From NCBI GenBank assembly GCA_037176905.1, contig JBBBWG010004446.1, forward strand, positions 1-64,000: DNA of 64,000 nucleotides. Direction: 5' to 3'. Under the pieces are notes generated by a model. The model had not been told where the DNA came from and made no database searches. It was given only the letters and a program-made list of their open reading frames with translations. Position 1 is the stretch's first letter. Each line of letters opens with the position of its first letter. Source of the DNA: Azolla pinnata (taxonomy: Eukaryota > Streptophyta > Polypodiopsida > Salviniales > Salviniaceae). Both the position numbers and the translations under genes were made by a program. Positions 1 through 13,800 of this stretch are shown here, in pieces.

Positions 1-307
1 GTGCGCATGTGTGCATGTGCATGTGGGCATGTGCGTGTGTGCATGTGTGCATGTGTGCATGTGCATGTGTGCATGTGTGCATGTGTGCATGTGTGCATGT
101 GCATGTGCGTGTGCGTGTGCATGTGTGCATGTGCGTGTGCATGTGTGCATGTGCGTGTGCATGTGTGCATGTGCATGTGCATGTGTGCATGTGTGCATGT
201 GCGCATGTGTGCATGTGCATGTGGGCATGTGCGTGTGTGCATGTGTGCATGTGTGCATGTGCATGTGTGCATGTGCATGTGTGCATGTGCGCATGTGCAT
301 GTGCATG
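1..307. repeat. Alternating GTGCAT purine-pyrimidine tract
   Basis: About 300 bases made almost wholly of GTG, GCATGT and GTGCGT words, so that purine and pyrimidine alternate with few breaks. It is open in all three plus frames, giving Cys/Met/His/Val runs, which is a by-product of the repeat and not a gene. A related CATGCATACATGCACA tract lies near the other end of the window (60961-61915). Confidence 0.9.
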
Positions 308-600
308 AGCATTTAGACCATTTCTTGTTTGGTTCCATATCAAACCTAACTATTATTGAGTCTTACACACATCCAGCTTATTTTTTAAGGGTTTATCGGC
401 AACTCTTTGTGCTATGATAATTAGAACCCAATGCAAGCAAAATACAAACGATCGGGTGGTTATGCTATGAATTCAAGCTAACGCAAGCGATGATGCATGC
501 AAATAGTATGTTATGCATCCCATCAGCGGTGCACGTGGCGGATAAAAAGCTCTAGGATAACAATATAGTGGTTCACCTCAACCTCAACGTTCGCTCTCAA
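308..600. other. Unremarkable AT-rich spacer
   Basis: No reading frame, repeat or RNA gene recognised between the alternating tract and the 100-base tandem array. Confidence 0.6.
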
Positions 601-1195
601 TGATCGGCTAAACCATCTATGCTCTCACTTGCTTTCGCTACACTTTGAAATTGATTTCACGAGATTTTCCATCGAAGAAATTCTTGGCTATGTACCATCT
701 GCGATCTCAGCCGATGCCAGATCTACACTTGCTTTTGCTATGCTTTGAAATCAATTTCAAGAGATTTTCCATCGGAGAAATTCTTGGCTATGTACCATCT
801 GCGATCTCAGCCGATGCCAAATCTACACTTGCTTTTGCTACGCTTTGAAATCAATTTCAAGAGCTTTTCCATTGAAGAAATTCTTGGCTATGTACCATTT
901 GCGATCTCAGCCGATGCCAGATCTACGCTCGCTTTCGCCACACTTTGAAATCGATTTCAAGAGACTTTCCATCGAAGAAAATTCTCGGCTACGTACCATT
1001 TGCGATCCCAGCCGATCTACGCTCGCTTTTGCCACACTTTGACATCGATTTCGAGAGATTTTCCATCGAAGAAAATTCTCGGCTACGTACCATCTGCGAT
1101 CTCAGCCGATGCCGGATCTGCACTCGCTTTCGCCACGCTTTGAAATCGATTCCAAGTGATTTTCCATCGAAGAAAATTCTCGGCGATGTAATCAA
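601..1195. repeat. Tandem array of ~100-base units, about 5.7 copies
   Basis: The word CTTTGAAA (or CTTTGACA) recurs at 643, 743, 843, 943, 1037 and 1138, each time followed by a TTTCCATCGAAGAAA-type core, TTCTTGGCTATGTACCAT and GCGATCTCAGCCGATG. The monomer is close to 100 bases (94-101). Because 100 is not a multiple of three, the same peptide-like string shifts frame from copy to copy, so this is not coding. It ends about 500 bases before the SCD1 start codon and so lies in the presumed promoter region. Confidence 0.92.
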
Positions 1196-1690
1196 TCTAA
1201 GTAAACCGAAACCGTCCGAAGTCCTTCGTGCTATGCAAAAATGTTATACTCCCCCCCTTCTAGCAGAAATCAGGCCAATGGTTCAAAGTGCAGAAATATA
1301 GTACAATCAGTCCTTCATGTTTTATATGCAAAAAACTCACCCCTTTAGGCAAAATCAGGTTGTGGAGACAAGTTTCCTCTTTAGGCAAAAATGAGGTCAC
1401 TGGTTCGAATCCGGCCAACGCCATGTTTTGCCATGGCTATGGCGAGGGGCATTTCCGTCGATTCACGAGAACGCAGGGGCACGAAGAAGACCGCGATGCC
1501 TCGATCGTGCAGAGCGAGGTGCGCTTCTGTTCCTGCACGCATCGACAGAAGCGACGCCATAGCCAGCAGATCCGGTCAAGGACAAACCTGCGGTTTGGTA
1601 CCGCCAACGGAGCACAAGAGCTCATAGATCTAGATTTCCAGCGAGGGAGGTAGCGGGCGAGAGGGAGCGAAAGAGAGCGGGCGAATAGCC
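1196..1690 (+). promoter_or_regulatory. SCD1 upstream/leader region with a tRNA-like B box
   Basis: Presumed promoter and 5' leader of SCD1; it is more GC-rich from about 1420 on. At 1402-1412 the sequence GGTTCGAATCC matches a Pol III B box, and similar diverged words (TTTAGGCAAAA...AGGTCACTGG) repeat just upstream. No matching A box or cloverleaf is visible, so a worn tRNA-derived SINE or a chance match is as likely as anything functional. No transcription start can be placed. Confidence 0.4.
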
Positions 1691-1997
1691 ATGGGCCGGA
1701 TCATGGAGCACTTCGTAGTATGCGGATTGGGTCCGGAAGTACAGAGCATGGATGGAGAGCCTGGATTTCATGGATTTGAAGCTATGTACATGCAATCTGT
1801 TCTGGATCAGTTCCCTCCTCCTTCCAAAGCTTCCCAAATCCCCCCCCAGCTTCCTGTGGTACGTGTTTGTCTCACGGACATTTGTTCTGTTTACCAATTA
1901 GTTTTGCACTATATCACTTTTGTTGTTATACATGCACGTTTACTTCAGTCTGTTTCTCGATTAATCTTACACTGCATCAACTTTCTCTAATGTGCAC

Positions 1998-2033
<36 letters not shown>

Positions 2034-5000
2034 GTATTTGTAGCATATACATGACAATGTGCTTGTCTTTGTGTATGCTTGCATTCGTTTATGTCTGTAT
2101 GTGTACGTTCTGTTAATATGTAAAGTGCTGTTCTGGCATGTCTGTATATGCCTATTGATTTAACCATCGAATTCTCTGTAATCACAAGATAAAATGTAAT
2201 ATTTGAGTGCCTTATGCCATCCATAATCTTAAATTTTATTCCCACACCAAAGAATGTAGTATTAGAGGGTGATCTTTTTAGCTTTGTAATGCAGCAAATC
2301 CTTCATCATAAATTTTCCATTTACGCATGGATACACATGCAAAGACGCACTTCCCGTTTCAAGTACACATTTTGCTGGTTAATAACGTAGTTGGTTCCTT
2401 CATGAAAATGTGCAAATAAAACAAAGAAAGGAAAAAATGCAGCATTTTGAGTGTGCAATAGTTAATCTCACCTTCAACCAAAGGGATTGCTACTAGCCAG
2501 CCGTTACAATTATCATTTTTTTTATTTTAAGCTAGCCAAACCAATCGATGAACGAACGAGTATGAAGATCGTGATTCAGTCAAACGTCTCTATTCAGAAA
2601 GTATTCGATAACCATGTAATCACGTATTCGTGCTGCGTATTTTCAAGGCATATAAGATAACTAGAATTCGTGGGAAATTTTCCAGATAGGCTGTAGACTT
2701 TTTCTTGATTTCCCAGATTGCCTCTTTGCTCCCTGTATTCCTGCAACTTTCCTTGATAAATCTCTCTCGGCCATTTATATAGACATTTTATACCATGTTT
2801 CTCAAATATATGTATTATTCGAGCAATCACATGGTCAAATTATCCACATTCGCAATTCTTTCATGGCTTTGCCACGGGCATTTAGGGGTATAATAGAAAA
2901 GAATTCAGTACCGATGTTACTATTTGGGTGTTGCTTGTAAATGTAGCATTGCAAATGAACAATAGCTTATTCATGAGATGATTGGCATGGGAGTCAACGC
3001 AGACCTTTCTGATACACTTGAAAGGGCTTCCTATCTACTGATATTTAGAATCTTTGTAAGCTCACTCATTTCGAAGCTGATTGCTTATTACCATCCCGAA
3101 GCTTCTATGAGGCTTACATCAAAGGGGTACGGTTTTGCTTGATTACTGGGAGATTCATGTAACAGTGTGTATTGCCTACTGGAGTCGAACTGTATCCCAC
3201 TGGGCCTGCAGCTGGAGATGAGGCCAGCCTACCTCGCAGTTATCCAATTGTTCTAACAGGTAATGTTCTTCCAACGAGCTTTGAAAATTTTTAATTTCCT
3301 TTCAGTACAATTTTGAAGCACTATATTTGATACAATTTCCAATGGGATTCCAAAGATGCTACTATTTTAATTTTGAAACTTTTGATCAAGCAGAGGGTGA
3401 TGGGTCTAAAATTTATGTTAGCTGTGTTGCATTCCGGGATCGAATTGACGAGGATATTGCCCTAGCCTATGAGATTCCGCCAAGTTCTTATGTAGATAAA
3501 TGCATTTGTATAGTTTCACATACACCATGTTTTCAAGTCTTCCGAGAGGTATTAGAGGAGATACATCGCCTCTGCTTTTCAAGTTCAGGTTGCAGGTATG
3601 GAAAAGTCAACTGTATGTGGTTTTCTTTGTAGAGTTTTCGTTAATGGTTCTGAAACCCAAGTTTAAATGAAACAGCAGATATATTGCTGGTAATTAAACT
3701 GAGACGTTATAACTCATATATGTATGGTGTTATTATTTTTCAGAAGAGTCTGATATCAGAAATGTTTTTTTTTTAATGATGAAAGAGATAAAGAAAATGG
3801 ATAGAGAGAAAGATATATTAAAATTATCAGGAGACCAGAATGGTCTAGAAGATGAATAAAGAGAATGCATTTGAACTGTTTATCCTGCTGTTTCTCCTTT
3901 TGCAGCAAGATAAAACAAATGTAATTAAAAACTAAGAATAGAGAGTCAAAAAACAAATTTTTATGTACTCCTGTGACATTAACAACCCAGGAAGATTAAA
4001 TTTTGCCTTTGAAAGATTGCTATATGGACCCATCCGAGATGGTGATATCTGTGATGTGGGGAAATAGCTTTGTTGTGGGAAATAATGACTTCTATTTTCC
4101 ATTGACTAGGTTGGGGAGGCTGTGGTTCAAATAGTTAAAGTCTATGTGGTTGAAAAATTAGTGTTTCCTGTTCTATTAACCTTTATGCTAGCAGGGGACC
4201 TCTCATCATTTGCCCTTGTTTGGTATGCATGAAGCAGAGGGCTGGAGTTAAAGAATGCTGGGATTGTTCTTTTTTCATGTCCTTGTCTGTCAGCAACCTC
4301 GCATAGTGTCTCTCAAGTTTTAGCACTATTGGGTGTCGTATTCCATTACTTTGCATATTTGGTCAAAGTATTGTTTGAAGAGGTAGTGGTATAAAGATCA
4401 CGCTGGCTGGCAAACATGGTGTTCTTTTATTTCCACACTCTGGTGGGACAATTTGTGAATTGTTTCTTATATAAGACTTTGTGTATATCAGCTGTTAAAT
4501 TCCTAACCATGAATAAGTTGAGAGCAGCCTTATCACACTTCGTAGTGCATACAATATATGCATGTCCATAAAGGAGGGACAAAGGACAGGGTCTAAGGAT
4601 AATTTCATCACGTTTAAAAGAATTTCTCGTAGTGGGCCAACTTCCTACCCAGTGATGTTATCAAGCTGATCCACGTTCTTTAATTAGCAGTGAGGTGTCA
4701 GTTCAGGTCCCTCTAGTATTTTCCACTTAGTTCATATTCAGGTGAGGATTACAGAACCCAGTTCATTTATGCTTATGCCATGCGGGGGGAACAATTCTTT
4801 TGTTTCAGAAAGAAAGGGAATGATAATGTCCTTTAAAATACCTGAATCTCTTCCGGGACCAAATAAGGGATTACATCGAAAGTTTTATTATGTCTTTTTA
4901 CAATAGCAAACTATTCTGGGATTCAATTCATAGAGATAAAGAAAGTTATGTTAATTTTTAAGTGACCAAAATAACCTATGAGACAAAAACAAGAAAACAC

Positions 5001-7892
5001 ATCTTCAAATGTTTCTGCTTTTTCAAACAAACAAGATTAAATATAATGTACTCATATAAGTCTTGAAAATTGTAGACATCTGAGAGAAAGGTGTTTCCAT
5101 TAAAACCAACTCAAAGATAGTTCTGTTTGTTATGCAGCAAACCATTATGGGATTTAATTCGACATATAGTGATGAATGTGCCTGTGCCAGACCAAGGGAG
5201 CGGCAGCATTATTTTTGGTATGGAGAATTATTTGTTATCAGTAAAGGTTCCCTCAGAGGATGGTTTACCACATGCAGATGTATGATCGCATTCCTCTTTG
5301 GTATTAATTTTAGTGATTGATCTTGGAATTTGCAAACATTGAAGATCTATGTTTGTGTATGCTTGCAGCTTTCATTTCAACCGCTTGTCCAGTGTTTGGA
5401 TGTAGATAACATTATTCGCTTGTTCTCAGCTGTTTTCCTTGAGAGACATGTCTTGCTACGGGCCAGCAAGTGTGTGAGAAATCCTATTAATTTTTAAGAT
5501 TGAATTGGAAGCTCTCAAGTTGAAAGATGGAGTGATTACGGAAAATGACTTTTACTTGTGTAATGATTAATTCACGTTTAAGATTTACTTTTTACAGGTA
5601 CTCACTTTTGACCATTGTGGCCGAGTCCATTTGCCATCTGCTCTATCCAATCAAATGGCAGGTATCATCATTTTACAGCAAATTTACTTAAAGTGGGCGT
5701 GTACTATAATTGTTTGTCTCAGACTGTTACTGAGTGGGTTTGTTCATTCTCTGACAGCATGTTTACATTCCTGTGCTATTTGTTGGAGGAGTGGACTATC
5801 TTGGGGCGCCAACTCCATACCTAATGGGACTTCATTCAAGTGTTGATACATCAGAGCAGCCACTAGACACGGTTAGCCTGCAAATGCTATTTATTTTTGC
5901 ATTCTGTTCATTCTTCACATAGGGCCATTATTGATATCATCTAGGTGATGGTGGTTGATCTTGACCGCAATACGATAACATGCATGGAAGATATTCCCAT
6001 GATTCCAGAGCCTGAATTGGGACAACTCAGGACAGATTTAGTAGAGCTTCTGCACCCCAATCTTGTTGATCTAGACCGGATGCAAGAAAGTATCGGATGT
6101 TCAAGGGATTCTCGTACATTGAAGGGTAATAAATCTTGGAGTTCAAGGCATGACACTGAATTAAGGTGCTGAATAACCTCCTGCTTAATTGTGAGTACAA
6201 ACATACATCAACTCACGGTCCAAGCGTTCATCCAAGATATTCTGTTGTGGTTGCAGATTGATCTTCCTAAAATTTTTTGCGACTTTACTCTCAGGCTACC
6301 GTGATTTTGTGGTATTTTTATGCATTCAAGGGTTAATACTTATTCACAAATGTGCACGATAACAACTTGCTTCTGGATTGCAGGAAAAGACTGCAGAAAA
6401 AGTCTTCAATAAAGAAGCTTTTCTCAGGAAACGATCTCGAATTACTGGCGTGCCTCCTGATCCTGTGGTAAATTATTGCATGCATTATTAGCAAAACGGC
6501 TATGCAAGTACTGTCTCTTAATGTGACGAATGTATGCCCTTTGATGCTCTCTATGTATCATAGTGTGATTAAAGTTTCCTTCAATTTTATTCATGATATA
6601 CATAATACTTCTCATCCCTAAATATTATTCTGGTTTTTGGTTCACAACTCACCACAATAGTTTATTTTTGTAACCAAGTCAATATCCATCTCGTTTGACA
6701 TTGTCAATTAAGCAAACTTCCTACTAATGTGCATGTTAACAAGGATATTGTGTTCTGGCTCTTTGACATTGGGGAAGATGTGTCCATGTATTGGCATTGA
6801 ATTCTGGCAAAGCATCCATTTGATGTTTATATTTGGTTTTAGGCAGGAATAAGATGAGCTGATGAGTATCATAGATAGTGACTATAGAGACAGGAATTAG
6901 TTACTCTCTTATCTTTGTCATCAATGAGCTGAGGATATTGTGATATCATTATGAACGAACTTTGCATCTTGATATTGCCGATTTTCTTCATGATGTTTGA
7001 GTAGCCTGAGAAAACAAAATATTAAATGGACATCTCTTTCTTTGAAAACACTTCTAATATTGATGTTATTTTCCTGTGTTTAAAAACCGACTACAAATAA
7101 CGGCCCCTAATTGTTTTCATGCTGCAGACTTCATCTTTTATTGCCCACAGATTCGTATAATAGTCTGTCTATTATCTGATTATTTATTTAAAAGAATTCA
7201 AGGACACACAGGCTGTAGCATTCGTTCTCTAGGACAGATTTTTGGGTGTCGTGACAGGTCTATGTCTCTTTTGTGTCATTGCATATTGTCCAGATGTAAG
7301 TTAAGAAATACATTTACATGAGATATAGTGGTGCTATGAAGTTGGCAACAGAAGGCTAGAAAAGAGCCGCATGATTATGCCCCCATTTTAATATTTGTTT
7401 AATACTTGTTAATACTGTTACTCTTATTGCTTATGTACAGCATATCTGTATCCTAAGTATATGAAGTCTACGTTGTAATGGTTAGGGAGTTTTTCTTGAG
7501 CTTATAACTGGAATTGCACACGTTTTTATGCACAACAAGGTCATGTGCATATTGCTAAAAATATGCATAGATTTCTAACACCTTATAATCTATTTCTCAC
7601 ATGCATACATCTATCAGTCACACAATCTGTAAGCCAGAAATATTCTATTTTCTATGTGTCTTTATATGCATTTTAAGTAGAACGGTTCTTTTGCAGATAG
7701 ATGAATTCTTAGACTCTCCGGGATTTCATGAGTTTTTGGAGAAGGGCTATGGATCCTCTAGGACAGAAGAAAATCTTATGGATAAACTGCAACAAGCAAT
7801 GTCGAAAGGACAAAATCCTTCAGTAATTCTGCCAGCTCCTGCAGCATCAATGGAAATTCTAATGATATCCGACTATTTGAATCAAGAAAAAG
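1691..7892 (+). other. SCD1: SCD1 exons 1-11: DENN module
   Basis: Exons: 1691-1858, 3166-3259, 3394-3595, 5138-5279, 5369-5469, 5598-5661, 5758-5871, 5945-6165, 6257-6311, 6384-6467, 7697-7892. They encode the upstream DENN (SYPIVLTEGDGSKIYVSC), core DENN (QCLDVDNIIRLFSAVFLERH, then VYIPVLFVGGVDYLGAPTPY) and downstream DENN parts. DENN domains are Rab guanine-nucleotide exchange modules. In intron 10 (6468-7696) I see nothing beyond ordinary AT-rich sequence. Confidence 0.9.
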
Positions 7893-10800
7893 GTGGTTCA
7901 TTTAGGAAAATACTTTCTTTGTATATTTGGTACAATATGTTTATAGCTGTTTGGTGCTTCTTATCATCAGTAAGTTTACATATTTCCACCTTTAAATGTT
8001 ATACTGCTATCCTTAGAGATCATGCAAGGAAGACAAAAATAACTTTTGTTTTTGATTTTTCGATTGAGACATAAATACATAACACCTTTACTCCATGTTA
8101 GGTAATCATCTTAGCTAAAGATTAAAAAACAATGATATATGTCACAAGTTATTTCATAGTTTAATTTTGAATGACATTTCATATATATTATCATCTATTA
8201 CTATTGAATACAGAGTGTAGTCTCTGAGTGATTGTTTGTACAATCTAAGGGTAGTTTCTGAAAGAGGATAATTGTCCTAGTAAGCTTTCGTTTATAGGGA
8301 AGAAATTGACATTTTGTTTCTGGAAATTAGCCTCTATGGCTAAATATAAATATGACAGATTTCCTGCACTCTCAAGAAGTCATGCTCAAGAAGAGGAGAG
8401 AAGGAAGGCTTTAGAGCGTGGAAGTATGGTCCTTGACCATCTTGTGAGGCACAATTCAAGGTATATATTGTATATATCGGGATGTGTGTATTGGGAGAGC
8501 CCACAAAATGATGAATATCTATATTGAGTTAGAGAGGGGGATATTAACTAATTTATTCAATGATCTGATGGGGTGTACAATCTCCAACATTTATGTTATG
8601 ATGCATGGCTGCACAAAAAATTCTGGATAATGATGTAGTCTAGTATGGTCACCCTGTAGGGTACTACTGGTGTTGCTATCTTGGAACATTTTCTGTTGGG
8701 CTGCATGATGTTGTCTGGATCAGGGTATAATCAACAAGAATGGATCTGTGTGCATGTCTGCCATGCTGGGCTTCCAATATTGAGCTTAGGTCTTGAGCTT
8801 CCCCAGACCTTAGTTCCAGATAGTGTTCGTGACTCTTAAGAGCGCTCTTAAATGATGATGGTGCCTTAGGTAATAACCTCAGAGTGTAACAGAGATACTC
8901 TGTATTTCTAATGGTTTTCAGCCTCATGGCTTGTTGGAGTGATTATCGGTGCACCAATGAAGTGTCATCTCTATTCTATGAAGGAGTACTGTTTGACTGA
9001 GTTGTCTATGTAAATCAGTTTCAAATTTCACAGGGTTTGTAAGCTTTTGGTGGGAAGAGCCATTCATGCATAATATTTTCAGAGAAACCACTTGTATGTT
9101 TTGTACATTTGTGAGAGACACGTTTACTCATTGGTATTAACAACGTTGGCATCATTAACATTTCATTTGTGTTTTGGTTCACTAAGCCTTACCAAATCTC
9201 AATAGATTGAAAGTTAGTACTTACCCCTTTTCTGCAGCTCTGCTGATTTGCAACCTTTAATAATGGATGGACTCGACGCTCAGGAAAGAAAGGTCTGTAT
9301 TGGTTCACACTGTTTTAGTTGTTCAAATTTTGGAACTGTTTCATTTGGTACATAATCTTACCTGTTGTTACATTGATATGTATAGGCTGAAAGGGATCGG
9401 ATGGTTCGTGATATCAGGGTCAAGCTGCATGTATGTTTCCTTAGTACCATGTAATTCCTATAGATATATTTTGCTAGCTGGCTTATTTATTTGGGTCTTG
9501 GCATCATGCCAGCGGCTGTGGAACCAATTCCTTGTCCTTGAATCTACCGAGGACCCACTTTTGTCATCTGAGTATGGCACAATACTCGGTTCGTGCATGT
9601 TCTTACCAATGTTTTGTGAGTTCATCTCAATATAAAATAAGACAATTTAATGATTCATTGATGATTTTGGTTGCTTTAGCATTGATTGAGTCGGATGCGG
9701 AGGGAATAGGTGGAAGTGGGTTTGTTGAATGCATTAGTGAACACATAAATTCAGTAAGTTCTTTAACTTCAGTGTCATTATCATGCCTCCATCAAATGAA
9801 ATTCATGAGAAAACAGATATTTCATGTCAGTTCTCATTAACATTATTGCTTCTGGAAACTTCCTAACTGTAATAACCTGGAACTTAATAGGGTGGAAATT
9901 GTTTGCTAACTGATGAGCAGTTCATTGCTGTGAAAGAACTGGTGAGCTCTTCTATATTTTTGACTGTAAAAGAAATGATAGGGGAAGGTAAGTTGATTTG
10001 TGACAAATGATTTTTTTTCATTCTCTGATGGCTGATAGATCAAGACGGCTGTTACCCTAGCAATATCTCGAAATGATATGAAAACTGTCGGTGCTGCACT
10101 TGCATCCTCTGCTATCCTGCACAGGAAAGCTGTTGACTCTGTTCCTGAGTTCATACAGCGCCATCTTGGCGTTCTTCCAATCTGGGATGAATTAAGGTTA
10201 TCTACATCTTATATTTGCTCGAGGATTCTACTACATTTGTTCTTTGAATAAACTAAATTGTGAACTGGTATAATACAGGTTTTGGCATGGTTATGTTGAT
10301 GGCCTTCTGGAAACTGTTGCAGATAAGTAAGTAAAAGTTCTGCCGAATGTGGGTCTAACATGATCATGTTGCATCCATAACCATTGTCAACTCGTGACCT
10401 TAAAAATTATGTTTTCCCAAACTCCCAAAATTTCTTCATCCCTACCTTTCTTACATTGTCTAGACAATTTTAATGATCTCAATTCTAACACTTTCTTGGA
10501 TCAGGTCAGGAAACTTTGCTACCTTGGTTGCAGAGCAGTTGGTTATTGTTGCAGAACATATGGTATGACAAAATTGCCTTTATTCACCTTAAAATAGATG
10601 ACCATGCTTGTAATTGTGACCAATGTTCATGGTGCTATATCTATTTAGATAGGAACAGCACTAACAAATATACTTGTAACAACCTTATTCGAGCTGGTTT
10701 GACTGCATGTGGTAGGATATATGCTATTGTATCTTTTCTTCATATTGTCCTTCCTATGAGAAACGCAAATACACATGAAGTTGCTGCCATATTAATCCCT

Positions 10801-13800
10801 AGAACTGGTGGGATAGATCCAATAGCCAGTGTCATGATATCCAAAATCTTTATCTTGGACCTTTAAACTTGTATAGTTCAAGTCTTTTCAATGAAACAAC
10901 ACTTAAGATTAACATTCGATTGATATCATAATATCTTTCATGCCGTATCTTTGGAATTATTGTATAGACTACAATGTATTAATAAAATCTACAATCTATC
11001 TATATTTCAGGCTGGTTTGGGTCTACCAGACGCAGATGTTTGGTTCATTCTTGAAACAATTGCAAGGAAACATCATCTTGGAACAAAACAAATGGTACTA
11101 GTCAGTTTTTATATATTTTCTTTAAAGCAGGATGCAGCTTTGTATTAAGAGGATGTAAAAATTTCTATGATGTATTTTTCTGATAGATCAGTTTTTATAC
11201 TTTTATCATAAATTATGGAAGCCCTAATGGACTATATATGGTAAATGTAGACAAAATTGAGAGGGCTGCTTGCTTATTTGCGAAAAGCCAACCTTGGGTA
11301 CTGGGATTTCAATCCAGTACGACCATATCATTCTTTTGCTGGTGAGGATACCACTTCTAAAAATACGCTCGTATCTGATAGAGCACCACCGCCTGTTGAA
11401 GTGGCAAGTGCAGGGCGTAATTGGATTCAGAATATGCTTGCAAGAGGTGGTTCTTTAACACTTGGTTCTTGTAATAAAGTCTGATGCTATGCAGTACATT
11501 TCTCACTGTAATTTTGTTAAGCATGTGATGCATTTATCTGTATAAGTGTTATAGGCCACTACATGTGAACCAATTTACTGATAAACAATTATACAAAATA
11601 TTTTGTTGCAAATGTTAAATTTCTACAGCAGCGGTACCTAATCCAAGGGATATGGATGCTCTACCTCAAAAGAACAGGCCTTCTTCTACCATGAGGACAT
11701 TAAGGGGTCATAAGGCTGCGATCACTGTTCTACATGCTGTCTGTAAAGCAGAATGTGGGGAGGATAGTGATGATAGTGGGCACATCATCAGTGGATCTGC
11801 AGATTGCACTGTAATTTTTTTTACATTTCAAATGAATTCTATAGTGAAGAAAATTTTAAAAGCTAAAAAAACTGATAATTTTTTATGTAGAGGGTCGTTT
11901 GAGACATAACACATGGCCTCCACCATAGAATAAAAAGTAATCTTGTTTAGTGATTGCTTATCCTCACTGGTAATGGAGATTTGCATGACATGTTTATGAT
12001 GCATGATGAGAGAAAGTAGTGATGGTGTTCCCACCTGACTGCTGGCAAAGAAAAGTAAATTATTCTCCTTCAAGGATTCATTATGTCTGCTTTGCATGAT
12101 ACTTCTTTAGAGAAATCTCATATTTGATAATGTCTTATGGGAGAAAGTAACGGGATACCCAAAGAATAAAAGATATTGCCTGTTATATGCTTGGTTATAC
12201 TGCCGGTAGCGATGTATATTAGGATAGCTTTGATACACATGAATTAGAAAATATAGATGGCGCTGAAACCAACTATGTACTTTGCATCGTGAGGGAAATC
12301 ATGTGAGAATGTGTACACACCATCGATATTCATGGAGATCATGTCAAGAATGCCTGATTTATTTTTACTGTAGGTTAAAATGTGGGATCCAACAAGGCGG
12401 GGATCTGAGCTACAAGCAACGTTACAGGGGCATACTAGGTGATATTTCCTGATTGTAAATTGTTGCAGTTTTAGGTTGCAACTATAAAGTTCTGTTCTCT
12501 TTTTGTCTCTGATTTTGTGCTTTGATATGTGTTCTTGTTTATATGATGAAACCAGGGCGGTGCGTACGATTTCTTCTGATAATGTTCGCATTGTCACTGG
12601 TTCTGATGATCAGAGGGTTCTTGTTTGGGATAAGCTCACAGGGAAGCAACTTCTTGAGCTGAAGGCCCACAATGATCGTGTATGTCATACCTTCCTTATC
12701 TCTATCACAGTCTTTTCATAAATTGTCTAATATGAAACGCTCAATTTCCACATAACAATATTTGTATGGTCCAATGTTTCACATTCATGAATACTATTAC
12801 AACCGTTACAGATATGAAATATGTCTGATTATGCATATCAAGATTGATGATATTGTTTTAAATGTAGGATTCCAGTATATGAACAAAAACCTGACTATAG
12901 TCATCAGGTTTAGGCATAGACATGACACCAATTGACCAAGGAATGATCTGTTACAAATTCTCAATGACACAACCTTGCAATTAGTGGACCATTCCGTGAG
13001 CTGTTCTCAAACTTCAGCTAATCTTTTCAGGTGAATTTTGTACGATTGTTACGGGAGTCCTGTTTGCTGACTGCATCGCATGATGGGACAGTCAAATTGT
13101 GGGATGTTCGGAAGCACAGTTGTATTGAGACAGTGGGACGTAGTGCAAGTGCAATATTATGTTTGGACTGTGACAATGAAGGAAAGACGATTGCAGCGGC
13201 TGGAATGGATGGGTAAATGGCTAAGAAATTTCTTTCAGACATTGTTCTCAATTGTTTAAACTAATCTTAAAACTGACATCCATTATTAAAATAGCATTGG
13301 TTGACTTACAGAGTATGCTATCTTTGGGATATTGTAGCTGGTAAACAGAAATACAAGCTAATTGGACATACAAAATGGATTAGGTACATATGAACGAGTT
13401 TTTGATATGATCATTTTTTATAGAACTGTCACATTGTGATGGACATATGTGTGCTAATAGGTGCGTGAGGATGACCGGGGATAGTATTATTACTGGAAGT
13501 GATGATTGGACAGTTAGAGAATGGTCAAGCTCAAATGGTTCTTGTGGATCTATTTTGACCTGTCATTCAGGTGCAATTACTTCAGTTGAATATTATGCTT
13601 CCGATAAGGGCATCATTACAGGTTCGTGTATTCGCTATTCAGATGGGTATATTAGGACTATTTTTTTTGAGGAAAAAGGTGGATGTACTAACACTCGCTC
13701 ATAATACGTTTGATCAATTACAAAGCTGGAAAGGAAACAAGGAAACTTGTTAAAAATGTTGCCTATTGTATGAATAGCATTAGGCTTTAGGAATTTGATT

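Noticed and set aside
1-417. Cys/His/Met/Val-rich open frames in three phases
   Set aside because: They are translations of the GTGCAT tract; no start context, splice site or family.
601-1195. CRISPR-like direct repeats
   Set aside because: Contiguous ~100-base tandem units without spacers, in a plant nuclear genome.
645-1301. Chain of ~67-codon frames repeating MKSISRDFPS-like peptides
   Set aside because: Produced by the ~100-base tandem repeat; the frame shifts every unit.
1370-1425. tRNA gene suggested by GGTTCGAATCC
   Set aside because: No A box, no acceptor or anticodon stem; only a B-box-like word.
1288-1653. 121-codon plus frame before SCD1
   Set aside because: Not in phase with the SCD1 start, no family likeness; lies in leader/promoter DNA.
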